From a candidate division KSB1 bacterium (GTDB lineage: Bacteria > Zhuqueibacterota > Zhuqueibacteria > Zhuqueibacterales > Zhuqueibacteraceae): a stretch of 64,000 bases of DNA. The stretch is taken from the NCBI GenBank assembly GCA_034506255.1, contig JAPDPX010000002.1:1-64000 (forward strand), written 5' to 3'. The notes beneath the pieces were generated by a model. It did no database searches. It was given only the letters and a program-made list of their open reading frames with translations, and was not told the DNA's origin. Each line of letters starts with the position of its first letter. The stretch's first letter is position 1. The position numbers were made by a program, and so were the translations under genes. Shown piece by piece: positions 17,922 through 26,718 of the stretch.

Positions 17922-18396
17922 CTACTGCCTCCTCTCGGGAAGATGGGTTGAACAACGGGTCGTGATCTGTTGCATGCCCTCGCCAAAATGCGTTTTGGCT
18001 GTTGTGCTGCATGACAGGTGGTACAGTATTACCCGGGAAAACTATCATGACCGCGAAGATTTGTAGCGCAGGCATCCTGCCTGCATTGGTTTGCAGACAG
18101 GATGTCTGCGTTACGGCATTGCCACGCAAACGCTGTCGCGCAGGCTCCCGGCCTGCTGATTTTTTAGAAAGACAAAACCCCTGTTTTCACCGCGATGTCG
18201 CCATGTCGGCGAAGCGCAATGCCTGGTTGCAAGAGTTGTCATCAAACTTGGTTGGCCGGCTGGTCGCCCTCCCAACCAAACGAGACCGGGTTCTCGCAAC
18301 CTTCGCATGTTGCGGCGGCGCGGTTCTGAAATAATTCCGGCAAAAAAGTCAGCGCCCTCGGACTGGCAGTCTGTTTGCGGGGCGGCATCACCCGGC
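17922..18396. other. 475-bp intergenic region with palindromic repeats
   Basis: It lies between the M16 gene and nagB, both on the minus strand. It holds the palindrome at 18064-18113 and a second hairpin, GCAGGC (18140-18145) with GCCTGC (18151-18156), followed by six T on the plus strand. No coding sequence is supported. Confidence 0.6.
18064..18113. repeat. GTAGCGCAG-type intergenic palindrome, copy 1
   Basis: The left arm TAGCGCAGGCATCCTGCCTG (18064-18083, extended by one C) and the right arm GCAGACAGGATGTCTGCGTT (18093-18112) pair over about 21 bp with two mismatches around an 8-nt loop. The same core recurs at 24778 and 24878. Confidence 0.7.
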
Positions 18397-19140
18397 TCAG
18401 TCCGTGTAGATCATTTTCAATTTCGAGGCCGCTGCCTTGTCGACGATCACGATCGCATAGCGGTGCAATTGTACGATGGAGGCGGGACAGGCGGCAGTGA
18501 TGGGGCCTTCGCAGGTGGCGGCAATGGCGTCCGCCTTGCCCGCACCGCTGGCGAGCAGGAGCAACTGCCTGGCATCCATGATGGTCCCCACGCCCATCGT
18601 GATCGCGAATTTGGGCACTTCCTCCGGTTTTTTGAAGAAGCGCGCATTGGCTTCGCGCGTCGTGCCGGTGAGTGTTTTGATGCGGGTGCGCGAGCCGAGC
18701 GAGGAGCCAGGCTCGTTGAACGCGATGTGGCCGTTGGCGCCGATGCCCAGGATTTGCAAATCGATACCGCCCGCTTTTTTGATCCGTTCTTCATACCACT
18801 CGCAATGTGCCGCGATGTCATCGGCCATGCCCATGGGAATGTGCACGAAGCGCCGGTCGACATTGACGTGCTTGAACAAATTCTCCCACATGAAGTAGTG
18901 ATAGCTCTGGTCGTGCTCGGGTGGCAGGCCGACGTACTCATCCAAATTGAAAGTCGTGACCTTCGAGAAGTCCAGGCCTTCGTTCTGGTGCATGCGAATC
19001 AGTTCCTTGTACAGTCCCAGCGGCGTGCTGCCCGTGGCAAAACCCAGCACACAATCCGGTTTGCGGCGCAGCAACTGCGCGACGATTTGCGCGGCGGCGC
19101 GGCTGAGCTCTTCATAGTTCTCTTTGATGTGAACCAGCAT
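18397..19140 (-). CDS. nagB: Glucosamine-6-phosphate deaminase
   Basis: A protein of 247 aa, typical for NagB, with SD AGGAG. It converts glucosamine-6-phosphate to fructose-6-phosphate plus ammonia. Signatures are 'VLGFATGSTPLGLYKELI' (phosphate binding), 'TTFNLDEYVGLPPEHDQSY' (catalytic Asp region), 'GIGANGHIAFNEPGSS' (His/Glu of the ring-opening relay; Asn replaces the Asp of E. coli here, as I recall for B. subtilis NagB) and 'TMGVGTIMDARQLLLLASG'. It is the last gene of a minus-strand run fumC - DinB - nagB, with 12 nt to the gene before it. Confidence 0.95.
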   Translation of the reverse strand: MLVHIKENYEELSRAAAQIVAQLLRRKPDCVLGFATGSTPLGLYKELIRMHQNEGLDFSKVTTFNLDEYVGLPPEHDQSYHYFMWENLFKHVNVDRRFVHIPMGMADDIAAHCEWYEERIKKAGGIDLQILGIGANGHIAFNEPGSSLGSRTRIKTLTGTTREANARFFKKPEEVPKFAITMGVGTIMDARQLLLLASGAGKADAIAATCEGPITAACPASIVQLHRYAIVIVDKAAASKLKMIYTD

Positions 19141-19152
19141 GGCGGCAAGCTC

Positions 19153-19647
19153 CTAAAGATTCCAAAATTTCAAATCCACACCGGTGCGCAACTTGGTCAG
19201 ATAGATGATTTGGCCGGTGTGATAGGAAAAATGTTCGACCACGTGAAAAACCGCGCGCAGCACGGTTTGATCGAAGCCCTGAATGCGGCGCGGCTGCGGC
19301 AAATCCTCTGCGGTGAGGTGTTGCAGCACACCGTCGACTTCGGCGAGGGTGGTCTCGAGCTGCTGCAGCAATTCCGCTTTGGGCAGCGGGCCGGAGGCGG
19401 CAAACTCGGCCTCGCGCACGCGCACATCCGGCCGGCCGGCTATGCCGTGCAGAATCCATTGCCGCACATTGCCGCACAAATGCAGAAGCAAATTGCCCGC
19501 GCTGTTGCTGGCGGCATTGGGCCGCCACCAGATGTCCTCCTCCGGCAATTGTGCCAGGCAGGCGCGCAGCCAGGGCAAATATTGCTGCAGGAGGTGAAAA
19601 CGGGCTGCTTCGAGGAAAAGCCGGGTGAGGGCGGTGGCATCGTTCAT
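19153..19647 (-). CDS. DinB/DUF1572-like putative metal-dependent protein
   Basis: A protein of 164 aa from ATG 19647; an in-frame ATG at 19683 is possible, and neither has a clear SD. A four-helix-bundle pattern with His ligands typical of the DinB superfamily is visible: 'NLLLHLCGNVRQWIL' and 'FHVVEHFSYHTGQIIYL' (HxxxH), ending 'LKFWNL'. The superfamily includes damage-induced proteins and thiol-dependent S-transferases; no specific activity can be assigned. It sits tightly between fumC (53 nt from the preferred start) and nagB (12 nt), so it is probably in one operon with them. Confidence 0.8.
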   Translation of the reverse strand: MNDATALTRLFLEAARFHLLQQYLPWLRACLAQLPEEDIWWRPNAASNSAGNLLLHLCGNVRQWILHGIAGRPDVRVREAEFAASGPLPKAELLQQLETTLAEVDGVLQHLTAEDLPQPRRIQGFDQTVLRAVFHVVEHFSYHTGQIIYLTKLRTGVDLKFWNL

Positions 19648-19700
19648 GGCAGAGTCCGTGAGTGAGGTCTGCAACCAAAGCATTCGCGGTGATTGTGGCT

Positions 19701-21092
19701 TCAGGCCTGCGGCCCCAGCATTTTTTCCGGACGGACGTAGGCATCAAACTGCTCGGCGGTCAACAGACCCAGCTCGAGAGCGGCTTCGCGCAGCGTTTTG
19801 TTCTCCTGGTGTGCCTTCTTTGCAATCCTGGCGGCATTGTCGTAACCGATATAAGGATTGAGCGCGGTGACCAGCATCAGGGAATTTTCCAGATGTTTTT
19901 GCAGGTTGCGGTGGTTGGGGGCAATGCCGGCGGCACAGTGTTCTTCGAAGCTCGCGCAGGCATCCGCCAGCAGCCGGATGGACTGCAGCAGATTGTAAAT
20001 GATCACCGGCTTGAAAACGTTCAACTCGAAATTGCCGGAGGCGCCGGCGAGGTTGATGGTCACATCATTGCCCAAAACCTGCGCCGCCACCATCGTCATC
20101 GCCTCCGATTGCGTGGGATTGACCTTGCCCGGCATGATCGAGCTGCCCGGCTCGTTTTCGGGAATCGTGATTTCGCCGATGCCGCTGCGCGGGCCGGAGG
20201 CCAGCCAGCGGATGTCGTTGGCAATTTTCATCAACGAGCAGGCGATGGTTTTCAAGGCGCCGCTGGCCATCACCAGCGCATCGTGGCTGGCGAGCGCTTC
20301 GAATTTGTTGGCGGCACTCACGAAGGGGTAGCCGGTCAATTCCGCGATTTTGGCGGCGGCTTTCTCCGCGAATTGCGGATGGGTGTTCAGGCCGGTGCCC
20401 ACCGCCGTGCCGCCCAGCGCCAGCTCATACAAATCCGGCAGCACGGCGTGAATCCGGCGCACGCCCTGATCGAGCTGCCGCACATAGCCGGAAAACTCCT
20501 GGCCCAGGGTGAGCGGCACGGCATCCATCAAATGCGTGCGGCCGATTTTGATGACGTCCTTGAAAGCCGCGGACTTGGCGGCCAGCGTGTCGCGCAGCCG
20601 CCTCAGGGCGGGCAGCAGCCGGTGATGCAGTTCGTGCACCGCGGCAATGTGCATGGCCGTGGGAAACGTGTCATTGGACGATTGCGCCTTGTTGACGTCA
20701 TCGTTGGGATGAATCGGCTGCTTGCTGCCCAGCTTGCCGCCGCTGATTTCGATGGCACGATTCGAGATGACTTCATTCACATTCATGTTGGTCTGCGTGC
20801 CGCTGCCGGTTTGCCACACCACCAGCGGAAAATGATCGTCGAGCTTGCCGGCAATGACTTCCTCGGCGGCCTGCACGATCAGCCCGGCCTTTTCCGCGGG
20901 CAGCAGGCCCAGCTCCTGATTCACCAGTGCGGCCGCCTTTTTGAGAATGCCGAAGGCCCAGATCAATTCCCGCGGCATGCGCTCCGTCCCGATCTTGAAG
21001 TGTTGCAGCGAGCGCGCGGTTTGCGCGCCATAATACCGGTCGGCCGGCACCTGTACTTCTCCCAGGCTGTCGGTTTCAATACGATAATTCAT
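19701..21092 (-). CDS. fumC: Class II fumarate hydratase
   Basis: A protein of 463 aa from ATG 21092, chosen because GGAGAAG precedes it and translation begins '[16 protein letters not shown]', as in other FumC; an ATG four codons earlier overlaps that SD. It catalyses reversible hydration of fumarate to malate in the TCA cycle. Visible features: '[18 protein letters not shown]' (substrate loop), '[18 protein letters not shown]', '[14 protein letters not shown]' and the superfamily signature '[16 protein letters not shown]'. This oxygen-stable, iron-free class suits the aerobic respiratory genes in the window. It is the promoter-proximal gene of fumC - DinB - nagB. Confidence 0.97.
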   Translation of the reverse strand: MNYRIETDSLGEVQVPADRYYGAQTARSLQHFKIGTERMPRELIWAFGILKKAAALVNQELGLLPAEKAGLIVQAAEEVIAGKLDDHFPLVVWQTGSGTQTNMNVNEVISNRAIEISGGKLGSKQPIHPNDDVNKAQSSNDTFPTAMHIAAVHELHHRLLPALRRLRDTLAAKSAAFKDVIKIGRTHLMDAVPLTLGQEFSGYVRQLDQGVRRIHAVLPDLYELALGGTAVGTGLNTHPQFAEKAAAKIAELTGYPFVSAANKFEALASHDALVMASGALKTIACSLMKIANDIRWLASGPRSGIGEITIPENEPGSSIMPGKVNPTQSEAMTMVAAQVLGNDVTINLAGASGNFELNVFKPVIIYNLLQSIRLLADACASFEEHCAAGIAPNHRNLQKHLENSLMLVTALNPYIGYDNAARIAKKAHQENKTLREAALELGLLTAEQFDAYVRPEKMLGPQA

Positions 21093-21655
21093 GTTCTTCT
21101 CCATGAAGGGCAGGAAGGATGGCTCGCGTTGGTTCTAAAACGACGCAGGCAATATAACCAGGAAAGAGAGTGGGACACAAGCACGTTTTGCCGACCAGCG
21201 TGACGCTGCGGGTGTACGGCATTGCCCCCCGGATAAGCTCTCGCGACCGCGCCGTTTGGGATGACAGAGTTTTTCGCAGATGAGCGCAGTTGCAGAAATA
21301 AGTGTTGATCAACGTTCCTCCGATTTCGAATGCGGAGCAACGCCGACTGCGAAATTCGCCCGTTCGCCGAAGACGTCCCGTTTTTTTCCTCTCATCATGG
21401 AAATAGCCCGCCTGGCGGCCTTCGCCCAAAGTCTCCGGCAAAGCCGCTTCTCCCGGTGCACTCTGCGACGCGGAGAGGCGGACAGGGTCGCATTGCGCTT
21501 GCTGGCAACAACCGGCGTGCGTTGCACCGGCCGGGTTTTCGCGGGCAAGGCCGCGGCAGTTGCGCTGTACGATTTTCTTTTGTATGTTGCCCCACCGGCG
21601 AAACGGCAATTGGTGCCGGCGCCCGAGTTTCGCTCTTCAACACCGACGCAGCCTC
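21093..21655. other. 563-bp divergent intergenic region (fumC / gatB)
   Basis: It separates the minus-strand fumC operon from plus-strand gatB. A possible fumC promoter is noted separately. No RNA gene, repeat family or convincing ORF was seen in the remainder; the ORF frame of gatB extends upstream to 21560 but without conserved sequence. Confidence 0.5.
21151..21180 (-). promoter_or_regulatory. Candidate promoter of fumC operon
   Basis: On the minus strand, TTGTGT (complement of 21175-21180), an 18-bp spacer and TATATT (complement of 21151-21156), about 60 nt upstream of the fumC start. Both boxes match sigma70 consensus only partly. Confidence 0.35.
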
Positions 21656-23107
21656 ATGCCCTACGAACCTGTCATTGGCCTGGAAGTGCACGCGCAACTG
21701 CTGACGGAATCCAAGCTGTTCTCGCCCGCCAGCACCAAATTCGGCGCGGCACCCAACACCCAGGTGACGCCCGTTTGCGCCGGCCTGCCCGGCGTGCTGC
21801 CCGTGCTCAATCGCAAGGCGGTCGAGCTTGCCATCAAAATGGGGCTGGCCACCCATTGCACGATTGCGCCGGTTTCCCTGTTCGCGCGCAAGCATTATTT
21901 CTATCCCGATTTGCCCAAGGGTTATCAAATCTCACAATATGAAGAGCCGCTGTGTGAGCACGGCTGGCTGGAGATCGAGCCGGAGGAAGGCGGCGGCAAG
22001 CGTGTGCGCATCGTGCGCATTCATCTCGAGGAAGATGCCGGCAAGCTGATTCACGCCGAGCCATTCGTCGACCCCGAGGAAACGCTGGTCGATCTCAACC
22101 GCTGCGGCGTGCCTTTGATCGAGATTGTCAGCGGGCCGGATCTCTCCTCGCCACGCGAGGCCGCGCTTTACCTGCAGCGCATCCGCCAGCTCGTGCGCTA
22201 TCTCGGCATTTGCGACGGCAACATGGAGGAGGGCAGCCTGCGCTGCGATGCCAACGTCTCGGTGCGGCCCGCCGGTCAGCGGGAGCTCGGCACCAAAACC
22301 GAAATCAAAAACATGAACTCCGTGCGCCAACTCGAACGCGCACTCGAGGTCGAGATTCGTCGTCAAATCGATCTTCTCACGAGTGGCGCTACCGTGGCGC
22401 AGGAGACGCGGTTGTGGGATGCCGGCCGCGGCCAGACCATGGCGATGCGCTCCAAGGAGGAGGCGCATGATTATCGTTATTTCCCCGAGCCTGATCTTGT
22501 GCCGTTGCACATCGACGCTGCCTGGCGCCAGCGGGTGCTGGCCAGCCTGCCGGAGCTGCCCTGGACGCGGTGTGAGCGGTTCCGCGCGCAGTATCAGCTC
22601 TCCCGGGCGCACGCGGAGGTGCTCACCGAGGAACGCGAGTTGGCCGATTACTTCGAGGCGGTGGCGGCCGGCGTGCGGGAGGTGCAGCAGGCCGCCAATT
22701 GGGTGATGGGTGAAGTCCTGCGCGTGCTGCGCGAGCAGAAAATCGCAATCACCGCCTTCCCGCTGGCGCCCGCGGCGCTGGCTGAACTGATTCGATTGGT
22801 GGAGCAGGGCACCATCAACAACAAGACTGCCAAGGAAGTGTTCGAGCAAATGCTTTCGACCGGCAAAAGCGCGGCGGCGATTGTACAGGAGCGGGGATTG
22901 GAACAAGTCTCCGATCAGGCTGAGATTGCACAAGCCGTGGCAGCGGTGCTGGCGGCGCATCCCGGGGAAGTTGCGCGCTATCGCGCCGGTGAAACCAGAG
23001 TCTTTGGTTTTTTGGTGGGACAATTAATGAAGGCCACGCGTGGCAGGCTGAATCCCCAGCTCGCCAACGAATTGCTGCGTGCCAAACTCCTCACGCCGCC
23101 AACCTGA
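21656..23107 (+). CDS. gatB: Asp-tRNA(Asn)/Glu-tRNA(Gln) amidotransferase subunit B
   Basis: ATG 21656 gives 483 aa, the family length, beginning 'MPYEPVIGLEVHAQLLTESK'; the open frame upstream is unconserved. The glutamine-tRNA amidotransferase kinase/transferase core shows 'PVCAGLPGVLPVLN', 'KHYFYPDLPKGYQISQYE', 'IHLEEDAGKLIH', 'LVDLNRCGVPLIEIVS', 'GNMEEGSLRCDANVSVRP' and 'KTEIKNMNS'. The YqeY-like tail domain ends 'KATRGRLNPQLANELLRAKL'. It activates and amidates Glu-tRNA(Gln) or Asp-tRNA(Asn) together with GatA and GatC, neither of which is adjacent here. Confidence 0.97.
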   Translation: MPYEPVIGLEVHAQLLTESKLFSPASTKFGAAPNTQVTPVCAGLPGVLPVLNRKAVELAIKMGLATHCTIAPVSLFARKHYFYPDLPKGYQISQYEEPLCEHGWLEIEPEEGGGKRVRIVRIHLEEDAGKLIHAEPFVDPEETLVDLNRCGVPLIEIVSGPDLSSPREAALYLQRIRQLVRYLGICDGNMEEGSLRCDANVSVRPAGQRELGTKTEIKNMNSVRQLERALEVEIRRQIDLLTSGATVAQETRLWDAGRGQTMAMRSKEEAHDYRYFPEPDLVPLHIDAAWRQRVLASLPELPWTRCERFRAQYQLSRAHAEVLTEERELADYFEAVAAGVREVQQAANWVMGEVLRVLREQKIAITAFPLAPAALAELIRLVEQGTINNKTAKEVFEQMLSTGKSAAAIVQERGLEQVSDQAEIAQAVAAVLAAHPGEVARYRAGETRVFGFLVGQLMKATRGRLNPQLANELLRAKLLTPPT

Positions 23108-23290
23108 CGCCCGTTGCCCCGCCATCGCAGACTCGCAAGTGCGGGGCCTCTGCCGCCGTCCGGCTGTTGCAGTACACTCTTGCGAGTTTCCGCCGTGCCC
23201 ACAGTTGCTGAGGCCCGGCCCAGCCATGACGGAAATCTTTTGGGAGGCCAGCGTTTTGACAATCTCTCACCTGCCGCCCGCTGAGTGACA

Positions 23291-24469
23291 ATGAGGCATT
23301 CTTTGCGATCTTTTTTCACCCATCTCGCCTGCACGCGTTGTGACCGAACTTTCGACCGGCACGAACGCTGCGAGTTGTGCGGGTGTGGCGCGCCGCTGTT
23401 TGCCTGCTATGACATTGCCGCCGCGCGCCGGCATTGGTCGAAAGCCGATTTGTTGCATGCACCGGCCAGTTTATGGCGTTACGCGCCCATGCTGCCGGTG
23501 TTGGAGGACAAGCACCGCATCTCCCTCGGTGAAGGCTGGACGCCGCTGCTGCCGGTGGAGAGGCTCGCCGCCCAGTTTGGTCTGGCGCATTTGTGGATCA
23601 AGGACGAATCACCGAATCCCACCGCCTCGTTCAAGGCACGCGGCATGTCTCTGGCGATTTCCCGCGCCCGGGAATTGGGGGTGCAGCAAGTCGCCGTGCC
23701 CTCCGCCGGCAATGCCGGCAGTGCCGTCGCTGCTTATGCCGCGGCCGCGGGCATGCCGGCGTATGTCTTCATGCCCAAAGACGTGCCTGCCGCCTTCCGC
23801 CACGAATGCGAATTCTATGGCGCGCATTTGGAGCTGGTCGAGGGGTTGATCACCGATTGTGCGAAGCAGGTGCTGGCGGGCAAAGCCACCCAGGGCTGGT
23901 TCGATCTCTCGACGCTGAAAGAACCCTATCGCGTGGAAGGCAAGAAGACGATGGGCTACGAACTGGCCGAGCAATTCGACTGGCAGCTTCCCGATGTGAT
24001 CATTTACCCCACCGGCGGCGGCACCGGTTTGATCGGCATGTGGAAGGCCTTCGATGAGCTGGAAGGCCTGGGCTGGATCGGAGCCCGGCGTCCGCGCATG
24101 GTGGCGGTGCAGTCGCAGGGCTGCGCGCCCATCATTCGCGCATTCGAGAAAGGCCTGGATTACGCGCCGGAGTGGCCGCATGCCGCGACGGTGGCGTCAG
24201 GCCTGCGGGTGCCGCGCGCGGTGGGGGATTTTCTCATGCTGCACATTCTGCGCGCCAGCCATGGCACGGCGGTGGCCGTGGCGGAAGATGCCATTGCCCC
24301 GGCAACCCGCGCCTATTCGCGTGCCACCGGCATTTTCTTTTGCCCGGAAGGCGCCGCCGCGCTGGAGGCCGCGCGCATGCTTGCAGCCGCCGGCTGGATC
24401 AAACCACAGGAGCGGGTGGTGGTTTTCAACACCGGCTCCGGCTTGAAATATGCTGATGCCCTGTCCTGA
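23291..24469 (+). CDS. thrC: Threonine synthase
   Basis: 392 aa from ATG 23291 (a GTG two codons upstream is also in frame). An N-terminal zinc-ribbon-like segment 'LACTRCDRTFDRHERCELCG' is followed by the PLP fold-type II core: 'LGEGWTPLLPVERL', 'DESPNPTASFKARGM' (Schiff-base Lys in SFKARG), 'VPSAGNAGSAVAAYAAAAG', 'VIIYPTGGGTGLIGMWKAF' (phosphate loop) and 'RVVVFNTGSGLKY'. It converts O-phosphohomoserine to threonine; cytosolic. Related PLP lyases share the fold, but the N-terminal ribbon and overall pattern favour ThrC. No other threonine-pathway gene is adjacent. Confidence 0.93.
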   Translation: MRHSLRSFFTHLACTRCDRTFDRHERCELCGCGAPLFACYDIAAARRHWSKADLLHAPASLWRYAPMLPVLEDKHRISLGEGWTPLLPVERLAAQFGLAHLWIKDESPNPTASFKARGMSLAISRARELGVQQVAVPSAGNAGSAVAAYAAAAGMPAYVFMPKDVPAAFRHECEFYGAHLELVEGLITDCAKQVLAGKATQGWFDLSTLKEPYRVEGKKTMGYELAEQFDWQLPDVIIYPTGGGTGLIGMWKAFDELEGLGWIGARRPRMVAVQSQGCAPIIRAFEKGLDYAPEWPHAATVASGLRVPRAVGDFLMLHILRASHGTAVAVAEDAIAPATRAYSRATGIFFCPEGAAALEAARMLAAAGWIKPQERVVVFNTGSGLKYADALS

Positions 24470-24777
24470 GGGCGGCAGGGACACCAATCTCTTCGAAGTT
24501 GTTTCGTTGCAAAAAAGCAAAGATTTTTCGGTTCTATGTCGATTTGTGTGGGCAAATCGTAGCGCGGCACGCGGCCTTGAACCAATTGCCGGGACGCTGA
24601 TCGACGCAGTGTCGCGCTGATTTTTATCAGTGGCAAACTGGACAAAGCGACGCCGCCAAAATCTCTGCGGCCAAAATGGTGTCTTTGAGGTGAGTTGCCA
24701 TGCCGCATGCGGCAGCCATCAGAATGAAAATGAATTTTCGTAGTGATGCCTTCAGGCACTGACATCACGATGAAAAT

Positions 24778-24823
24778 GTAGCGCAGACCTCTTGTCTGCA
24801 GGCAGACTGGAAGCCTGCGCTAC
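24778..24823. repeat. GTAGCGCAG-type intergenic palindrome, copy 2
   Basis: The left arm begins GTAGCGCAGACCTCTTGTCT (24778-24797) and the right arm ends GGAAGCCTGCGCTAC (24809-24823). The outer 10 bp and inner GCAGAC pairs are complementary, with a mismatched middle. Confidence 0.75.
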
Positions 24824-24877
24824 GACATCTTCGTGGTAATTTGCCATGCCTGTGTGGCCTCCCATCGGGATGAAAGC

Positions 24878-24924
24878 GTCGCGCAGACCTCTTGTCTGCC
24901 TGCAGGTCGGCGGCCTGTGCCACG
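24878..24924. repeat. GTAGCGCAG-type intergenic palindrome, copy 3
   Basis: GTCGCGCAGACCTCTTGTCT starts at 24878, identical to copy 2 except one base, and the opposite arm GGCGGCCTGTGCCAC ends near 24923. It is 100 bp downstream of copy 2 in direct orientation. Confidence 0.7.
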
Positions 24925-25503
24925 GCATTTTTACGGCATGCGATGACAAGGCAAACGCTGGTCTGGGGAAACACTCTTGTGCAGCACCCGCGGTCGAAGT
25001 CTTGCCATTCAGTACCCACAAAAATCAACATAGAGCCGATTATTCCAAGGATAAAATCTTTTCGGTGGGGTTTTGCACTCCGTTGGGGATTTTCTTTTTG
25101 GCGGTGGCGTGTTCACCTTGGCGAAGGGGATGGCAATCCCGCTCTCGTGACCGAGTCGTTTCATGCACTGTCCGCGGCGCAGCTTGCCTGGAACAACACC
25201 GGCAGCGCCGAGCGGCAGCATACGCAGAGAATGCCGGCCGTCATCCCGCAATAAAATGTGTGGCCTAGCACCGGTGTCCCTGCCTGCAATCAAGATGTTT
25301 GCGCCATGTCCCCACGCGTCACCGAGGCATTACCGCCGGCCGTCTGCGATCACATCAGGACGGTGCCTGAAGGCTAAAAAAGCCGCCCAAAATTCCCGTG
25401 AACTTTGACGGAAGGTGCGTTGTTCAATGGATGTCCGTTTCCCATTCCAGGGTTCGAGATGCCAGCCTGCATGACAATAAACTTCAACGCATCGGAGGAT
25501 ACC

Positions 25504-26484
25504 ATGCCAGCCCCCAGCCGTTACGCCTTTCATGCTGTCACAGCCTGGTTCGCGACATCGCTCGTGGCGCTGCTGTGGTCTGCCGGACTGTTGGGATGTG
25601 CCAGCGGGCGCTTGACCACCGATCGCGCCTATGCCAGGCTCAAGCCCAAACAGCAACTGCCGGAACGCGAATTGCGCGAGCAGCCGGAAAATTTGCTGAT
25701 CAAGATCACCAATGTCGCCGATGCCGGCAGGAGCTACCGCAACTTTGTGGTGCTGCGTATCAATGGCCAGGAAATCTCTCCCATCGAAAAACTCTCGAAT
25801 TTCACTTCCACCTATACCTATCCGTTGCGGCTGCAGCACGGAATTTACGAAGTCAAAGCCGAGTATCATGTCGTGGGCTTTTGGCGTGAACAAGTGTTTG
25901 ACATCGTCACGGATGAGGAAGTGAAGGTGCTGCCGGGACAGCGCACGGTTTTGCAGGTGGCGCTCGACAAAGACAGCCGCGGCTGGCTGCGCCAAAACCC
26001 GGCCCGCTTCCAACTGCGTTATGAGCCGTTGCTGGCGGACAAGAAACCCGTGGAAGAAAAGGCGTCCTCCGGGCAGGCTGCAGTCACGACACCACGGCCT
26101 TTCATCATTGAGCCCGCGCCCGAAAAGCCTGATCCCCGACCCATCATCACCCGGCCGGCACCCGAGGTGATCGCACCCGCGCCGAGCCAGCCGGTGGCAC
26201 AAGCCCCGCAGGCGACACCCGCCGCTTCGCAACCGGCGCCTGCCGATGTCGTCACGGTGCAGATCAATACCAGCCCTGCGGGTGCCGAGGTGATCGTGGA
26301 TGACCGCTATTATGGGCAATCGCCGCTGAAGATCACCCTGACCAACACGCAAAACCACATCCTGCAAATCTCGCGACCCGGCTACCGGGAAGTCGTGAAG
26401 ATTCTCAATGCCGCGGAATTGCGGGAGCAGCCCTTGCTGCAGCTTCTGATCAAGATGGAGCCGGTCGAAAAGACCCGGGAGTAG
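25504..26484 (+). CDS. PEGA-domain lipoprotein
   Basis: ATG 25504 is preceded by GGAGG and gives 326 aa; an in-frame ATG at 25405 adds 33 unconserved residues. The signal has a lipobox, 'AGLLGCASG'. The mature N-terminal half (about residues 40-180) is a beta-rich domain of unknown family ('LLIKITNVADAGRSYRNFV', 'STYTYPLRLQHGIYEVKAE'). A Pro/Ala-rich linker of about 60 residues follows. The C-terminal PEGA domain is 'VQINTSPAGAEVIVDDRYY' then 'GQSPLKITL' and 'HILQISRPGYREV'. PEGA domains are surface or envelope beta modules. A rho-independent terminator follows 80 nt after the stop. Probably a monocistronic envelope protein of unknown role. Confidence 0.85.
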   Translation: MPAPSRYAFHAVTAWFATSLVALLWSAGLLGCASGRLTTDRAYARLKPKQQLPERELREQPENLLIKITNVADAGRSYRNFVVLRINGQEISPIEKLSNFTSTYTYPLRLQHGIYEVKAEYHVVGFWREQVFDIVTDEEVKVLPGQRTVLQVALDKDSRGWLRQNPARFQLRYEPLLADKKPVEEKASSGQAAVTTPRPFIIEPAPEKPDPRPIITRPAPEVIAPAPSQPVAQAPQATPAASQPAPADVVTVQINTSPAGAEVIVDDRYYGQSPLKITLTNTQNHILQISRPGYREVVKILNAAELREQPLLQLLIKMEPVEKTRE

Positions 26485-26565
26485 GAGCGAGGCATCGGCG
26501 CAAGCCGCCGTGCTGATTCATGTGAAGAAGCCCCGGCCTTTGCCGGGTATGCTTCACCTCTGTTG

Positions 26566-26596
26566 AGCCAGCCTGTCAGGCGACGGGCTGGCTTTT
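26566..26596 (+). terminator. Rho-independent terminator after PEGA gene
   Basis: AGCCAGCC (26566-26573) pairs with GGCTGGCT (26586-26593), followed by a T run to 26596 and TGTGTTT. A second strong hairpin (GTGAAG...GCCGGG...CTTCAC) lies just before it at about 26522-26556. Confidence 0.75.
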
Positions 26597-26718
26597 GTGT
26601 TTGAATTCTTGCAAGTCAGAAATATTTGCCTATCTTTAGCCATCCTGCAGCCGCTGTGCCCGGACGGTGGTGACCTTTGCTCGACGCGGTTTGATGGCTT
26701 TGCAAGGCTGGTGTGATC

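Larger units (their letters stand above)
24470..25503. other. ~1-kb intergenic region with palindromic repeats
   Basis: It contains two GTAGCGCAG-type palindromes 100 bp apart (24778-24823, 24878-24924) within similar flanks ('gatgaaaatg' and 'gatgaaagcg' just before each). The remaining sequence shows no supportable gene, RNA or terminator. Confidence 0.6.

Noticed and set aside
15450..17951. 833-codon plus-strand ORF opposite the M16 protease
   Set aside because: Shadow of a GC-rich gene: His/Arg/Gly-rich, no motifs, and the minus-strand reading is an unmistakable M16 protease.
25440..25470. GGTTCGAGATGCC as a tRNA T-loop
   Set aside because: No acceptor, D or anticodon stem could be built around it; no tRNA was found anywhere in the window.
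24470..25503. Possible CRISPR from two similar palindromes 100 bp apart
   Set aside because: Only two units, palindromic rather than direct short repeats with uniform spacers, and no cas genes.
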